Assembly (NCBI GenBank): GCA_002405445.1
Contig: DHLV01000014.1
Span: forward strand, 17,759-26,995
Reading direction: 5' to 3'
Source: Flammeovirgaceae bacterium UBA4659
GTDB lineage: Bacteria; Bacteroidota; Bacteroidia; Cytophagales; Cyclobacteriaceae
Length of the DNA stretch: 9,237 nt
The notes under the pieces were generated by a model. That model was not told the DNA's origin. It made no database searches and worked only from the letters and a program-made list of their open reading frames with translations. Below, piece by piece: positions 6,938 to 9,237 of this stretch (its first letter is position 1; every line of letters begins with the position of its first letter). Made by a program: the position numbers and the translations under genes.

Positions 6938-6942
6938 CTCCC
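6938..6942 (-). promoter_or_regulatory. Possible Shine-Dalgarno deciding the paaB start
   Basis: GGGAG on the minus strand lies 9 nt upstream of GTG 6928 and directly abuts TTG 6937, which favours GTG as the initiator. Bacteroidetes genes rarely depend on such sites, and no other gene here shows a clear one, so this is weak support. Confidence 0.35.
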
Positions 6943-6952
6943 ATGCATGAAA

Positions 6953-7939
6953 TTACGCCAGTGGCATCACGTACGTGGTTTTGGGTGACTTCAGTGCCTC
7001 GCGTACCCACCTGCCACGTTCTTCGGCAATGCGTCTTACCTCCAGCCTTTCTTTGTTGCACGGTCCGTCACCGTTGATCACGCGTTTGAATTCCTCCCAG
7101 TCAGGTTCGGTATATTCCCACCGGCCCGTTGTTTCATTCTTTTTCAGTTTTGGATCAGGTATAGTAAAGCCAAGTTCCCATATCTTTGGCACATACATAT
7201 CCAGAAACTGGTTCCGCATGTCATCATTGGTGCCCATTTTCACTTTCCAGCGCATCAGTACGTCAGTGTGTACAGAGATTTTATCAGTGGGGCCAAAAAA
7301 ATGCATCATCGGTGGCCACCAGCGGTTCAATGCTTCTTGAAACATATCGCGTTGCTTGGCAGTGCCTGAGGCCAGGTAGATCACGCAGTGGTGCCCATAC
7401 TTCAGATGGAACGATTCTTCCGCACAGATACGGTCAAGCGCCCTACAATAGGGCCCATAGCTGCCTTTTGCGTTGGCCAACTGGTTAACAATTGCCCCTG
7501 CATCAACCAGCCATGAAATGAAACAGCAATCTGCCCAGGTATATGTTGGGTAGTTGAATATGTTGGAGTATTTTGATTTTCCTGTTATCAAGTCGTCAAT
7601 CATCTGCTCCCTGGATTTACCAAGGGTTTCTGCGGCACTGTACAACAGTTGTGCATGGCCCACTTCATCTTGCACTTTGGCCATTAACGCCATCTTCCGC
7701 TTAAATCCCGGTGCACGGGTGATCCACGTCCCTTCTGGCAAGGCGCCAATAATTTCACTGTGAGCATGTTGCTCGATCATTCTGATCAACTGCTTGCGGT
7801 ACAACTGGGGCATCCAGTCTGTGGGCTCAATCTTCTCCCCTCGTTGAATTCTGGCTTCAAACTCGGCAAGTTTGACAGGGTCTTCTTGCGCTACGCTGTC
7901 TGATTTGATTCCTTCAAAAGTATTGCCACCACCGTACAT
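6953..7939 (-). CDS. paaA: Phenylacetyl-CoA epoxidase catalytic subunit PaaA
   Basis: The 328-residue protein is a close, full-length PaaA. It has [16 protein letters not shown] (38-53), [20 protein letters not shown] (57-76), QDEVGH (90-95), SAAETLG (101-107), NYPTYTWAD (129-137) and the EESFH motif (174-178). The carboxylate/His motifs Glu92-x-x-His95 and Glu175-x-x-His178, with Glu62, are the expected di-iron ligands. PaaA inserts one oxygen atom into the ring of phenylacetyl-CoA to give the 1,2-epoxide, the committed step of aerobic hybrid phenylacetate degradation, working with PaaB, PaaC and a reductase. It is cytoplasmic. It is first in the operon, behind a TAnnTTTG box and a leader of roughly 60 nt, and downstream of a same-strand TetR regulator. 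The ATG at 7939 gives an N-terminus of normal length. Confidence 0.97.
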   Translation of the reverse strand: MYGGGNTFEGIKSDSVAQEDPVKLAEFEARIQRGEKIEPTDWMPQLYRKQLIRMIEQHAHSEIIGALPEGTWITRAPGFKRKMALMAKVQDEVGHAQLLYSAAETLGKSREQMIDDLITGKSKYSNIFNYPTYTWADCCFISWLVDAGAIVNQLANAKGSYGPYCRALDRICAEESFHLKYGHHCVIYLASGTAKQRDMFQEALNRWWPPMMHFFGPTDKISVHTDVLMRWKVKMGTNDDMRNQFLDMYVPKIWELGFTIPDPKLKKNETTGRWEYTEPDWEEFKRVINGDGPCNKERLEVRRIAEERGRWVREALKSPKTTYVMPLA

Positions 7940-7973
7940 AGATCAGTTTGTTTAATGGTTTTTTAAATCAAGC

Positions 7974-7988
7974 GCTAACAGGCTAACA
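7974..7988. repeat. Direct repeat GCTAACA in the paaA leader
   Basis: GCTAACA occurs twice (7974-7980 and 7982-7988), spaced by an 8-bp period, between the predicted -7 box and the paaA start. It may be a regulator-binding site or an mRNA feature; the sequence alone does not decide. Confidence 0.4.
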
Positions 7989-8004
7989 ATCGTTTGCAAT
8001 TTAA

Positions 8005-8012
8005 CAAAGTTA
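8005..8012 (-). promoter_or_regulatory. Bacteroidetes-type -7 promoter element for paaABCD
   Basis: Read on the minus strand, TAACTTTG is an exact match to TAnnTTTG. It lies about 65 nt upstream of the paaA ATG and beyond the tetR terminator, so the operon should have its own transcription start. The -33 region falls on or next to the TCGCGCGA palindrome rather than on a clean TTTG, which would suit a regulated promoter. Confidence 0.6.
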
Positions 8013-8032
8013 TGGTATTAAGTGTTTGAAAA

Positions 8033-8040
8033 TCGCGCGA
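8033..8040. promoter_or_regulatory. Palindrome TCGCGCGA at the paaA -33 position; candidate operator
   Basis: TCGCGCGA is a perfect 8-bp palindrome inside otherwise A/T-rich DNA (flanks GAAAA and AATATT). It lies about 20 bp upstream of the predicted -7 box of paaA, where a bound repressor would block RNA polymerase. The neighbouring TetR protein is the obvious candidate ligand; this is inference from position. Confidence 0.35.
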
Positions 8041-8057
8041 AATATTGCGGTGAGCCG

Positions 8058-8077
8058 AAAAAGCGCAACTAGCGCTT
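8058..8077 (-). terminator. Weak rho-independent terminator at the end of tetR
   Basis: On the minus strand AAGCGC (8077-8072), loop TAGTT and GCGCTT (8066-8061) form a 6-bp GC-rich stem followed by a T run to 8058. The tetR stop codon lies in the loop. The stem and T run are short, so readthrough from tetR into paaA is possible. Confidence 0.5.
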
Positions 8078-8653
8078 GAGACCCATTATCAGCATGTCAG
8101 CCAATTGCCGCCCAATGTCAGCGGGCATGATGTTGCTTTGCGGGTCATACCACATCGGCATCCAGTTTAATGAGGAGAACAGCGTCATAACGGCCAGTTT
8201 CTTATCAACGTTTTCTTTGAACTCACCACTGGCGATACCCTGCTCAATGATGTCTTTGAATCGGTTGATGTAGTTGATGCGCAGCAATAAAAAATCACGT
8301 AAGAAGGGCTGGCTCAAGTGGCGGTGCTCATTCATAAAAACAGCAGATGCCACCAGGTCTTTTGCCATCACCTGGATGTGTCCGATGATTCCAAGTTTCA
8401 GTTTTTCACTGGCCGAAACATTTTTTGATTCAACCTCTTGCAGCGATTTGCGAAACTCCGTTGCCATATCGAAACAGAGACTCTGCAAAATCTCTTCTTT
8501 TGATTTGATGTGCGAGTATAAACTTGCAGCCTCAATTCCGAGTTTCTGAGCCAAATCCCTCATTGAAGAAGCGGCATAACCTTTTTCCCTGAAGAGCTGT
8601 GCAGCACTTCGAATCACTTGTTCTTTCCGGCTCAATGTTGCAGTAGGCTCCAT
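8069..8653 (-). CDS. TetR/AcrR-family transcriptional regulator, probable regulator of the paa operon
   Basis: The 194-residue protein has the TetR N-terminal DNA-binding domain: KEQVIRSAAQLFREKGY (10-26), then a helix-turn-helix SSMRDLAQKLGIEAASLYSH (29-48) and KSKEEIL. The remaining 140 residues form a helical ligand-binding and dimerisation domain, with the INRFKDIIEQGIASGEF pattern seen in TetR proteins that sense acyl-CoA-type ligands. TetR regulators of phenylacetate genes (PaaR of Thermus and Corynebacterium) are known, and phenylacetyl-CoA is their inducer. By position directly upstream of paaA, this gene may play that role here; the ligand is not proven. It is co-directional with paaA but has its own -7 box and a weak terminator, and it is divergent from the membrane protein gene. 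Confidence 0.9.
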   Translation of the reverse strand: MEPTATLSRKEQVIRSAAQLFREKGYAASSMRDLAQKLGIEAASLYSHIKSKEEILQSLCFDMATEFRKSLQEVESKNVSASEKLKLGIIGHIQVMAKDLVASAVFMNEHRHLSQPFLRDFLLLRINYINRFKDIIEQGIASGEFKENVDKKLAVMTLFSSLNWMPMWYDPQSNIMPADIGRQLADMLIMGLKR

Positions 8654-8672
8654 GTTCTTTCAATCTCTGTTG

Positions 8673-8680
8673 CAAAAGTA
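8673..8680 (-). promoter_or_regulatory. Bacteroidetes-type -7 promoter element for tetR
   Basis: The minus strand reads TACTTTTG, an exact TAnnTTTG match, 19 nt upstream of the tetR ATG. A TTTTG (8708-8704 on this strand) lies 23 nt further upstream, slightly beyond the usual -33 spacing. Confidence 0.55.
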
Positions 8681-8689
8681 AATTATAAT

Positions 8690-8697
8690 TAGCTTTG
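8690..8697 (+). promoter_or_regulatory. Bacteroidetes-type -7 promoter element for the membrane protein gene
   Basis: TAGCTTTG matches TAnnTTTG exactly and lies 19 nt before the ATG at 8717. A TTG at 8670-8672 is a possible -33 element, with a 17-nt spacer, slightly short. The leader would be very short, around 10-15 nt. Confidence 0.55.
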
Positions 8698-8716
8698 AAG
8701 TTACAAAAGCCCCGAA

Positions 8717-9214
8717 ATGAATTATAACTCTCTCACCGAATATTTTTACAAACTATACAATCGCTGCCTGGCGCTGATGTTTGTGCCGGTAGCAGGTTTT
8801 CTGTATTTGTATAATCTGGTGTTGAACAACGACATCGCACCATTGGTGCAAGCGCAAGAATTTGTAGATATGATATTGATAGTGTTCCCTGCGTTGGCAC
8901 TCACTCACCTAACGATTGTTCATTGGTTGAGCGCCAGGCGAATTGTTCAAAATGCACCTGAACCCAGCCTTGGCATTCGGCTAGATCGATATGTCAGCGT
9001 GGTGGTAATGCGCATGTCAGCCACGTTGGTTGGTTCCTTGCTGATGGCGGCCGGGCTATTCTTGACCCAACATCAATACTTTACAATTTACTTTGCAGTG
9101 ATAGTGTTGTGGACTGCATTTCAGTGGCCGACCCCTCGCAGAATCGTTAGCGACTATCAGCTAAAGGGTGATGAAAAGCAGATGGTGCGCACGAAGGGTG
9201 AAGCTTTTAAATAG
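8717..9214 (+). CDS. Hypothetical membrane protein with four predicted helices
   Basis: I do not recognise a family for this 165-residue protein. Four hydrophobic stretches fit transmembrane helices at about 17-36 (LALMFVPVAGFLYLYNLVL), 50-70 (MILIVFPALALTHLTIVHWL), 92-116 and 120-137. The third contains a Met-Arg-Met (98-100). The second ends in HLTIVHW, with two His residues five apart. After the fourth helix the basic TPRRIVSDYQ leads into a charged cytoplasmic tail. It has no signal peptide of the cleaved type. The ATG lies 19 nt after a TAnnTTTG box. It is divergent from tetR with a shared 63-bp intergenic region, so co-regulation is possible. The gene ends 23 bases before the window edge and appears complete. 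A function is not deducible. Confidence 0.75.
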   Translation: MNYNSLTEYFYKLYNRCLALMFVPVAGFLYLYNLVLNNDIAPLVQAQEFVDMILIVFPALALTHLTIVHWLSARRIVQNAPEPSLGIRLDRYVSVVVMRMSATLVGSLLMAAGLFLTQHQYFTIYFAVIVLWTAFQWPTPRRIVSDYQLKGDEKQMVRTKGEAFK

Positions 9215-9237
9215 CAAGTACATTCGCTCGCTGTGAA

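Noticed and set aside
6822..7061. A 79-codon minus-strand frame spanning the paaA-paaB junction
   Set aside because: It overlaps two real genes in another frame. Its ATG at 6944 was considered as a paaB start but does not read into the PaaB domains.
1..9237. A mobile element, phage, CRISPR or defence system
   Set aside because: No transposase, integrase, repeat-spacer array, toxin-antitoxin pair or nuclease is present; the gene content is housekeeping and catabolic.

Overview
The window looks like an ordinary chromosomal piece of a Bacteroidetes (Bacteroidota) genome, most plausibly a Cytophagales-type bacterium. Three things point there: matches to the Bacteroidetes -7 promoter consensus TAnnTTTG upstream of several genes, a general lack of Shine-Dalgarno sequences, and the style of the proteins. 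The assignment is inference. I see no insertion sequence, phage gene, CRISPR array or defence system, and no convincing previously undescribed system.

Left part, plus strand. The window opens inside a CAT-anticodon tRNA (elongator Met or Ile2), followed by a rho-independent terminator. Next comes a compact three-gene run: an M16-family zinc metalloprotease, a secreted SGNH/GDSL hydrolase, and a small cupin resembling the C-terminal domain of type II mannose-6-phosphate isomerase. A non-coding gap of about 250 bp follows, ending in a promoter. It leads to a full-length DEAD-box RNA helicase with a DbpA-type RNA-binding domain and an Arg/Asp/Gly-rich tail, closed by a clear terminator.

Middle and right part, minus strand. 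After a non-coding convergent gap comes the phenylacetyl-CoA epoxidase operon, read right to left as paaA, paaB, paaC, paaD. PaaA is the catalytic di-iron subunit, PaaC its structural partner, PaaB a small bridging subunit and PaaD a maturation factor. PaaB appears to hold two PaaB-like domains in tandem, and no paaE reductase gene follows paaD. A TetR-family regulator lies just upstream of paaA on the same strand. Its own terminator and the promoter in front of paaA suggest it is a separate unit that may control the operon, by analogy with PaaR-type TetR regulators elsewhere.

At the right edge a small four-helix membrane protein of unknown function is transcribed divergently from the tetR gene. 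The two predicted promoters lie almost back to back, so their regulation may be linked.

The points most worth checking are the tandem PaaB with no ATG start, the missing reductase, the symmetrical sequences around the paaA promoter, the paired T-loop substitutions in the tRNA, and the non-coding segment upstream of the helicase, which may be a dispersed repeat.
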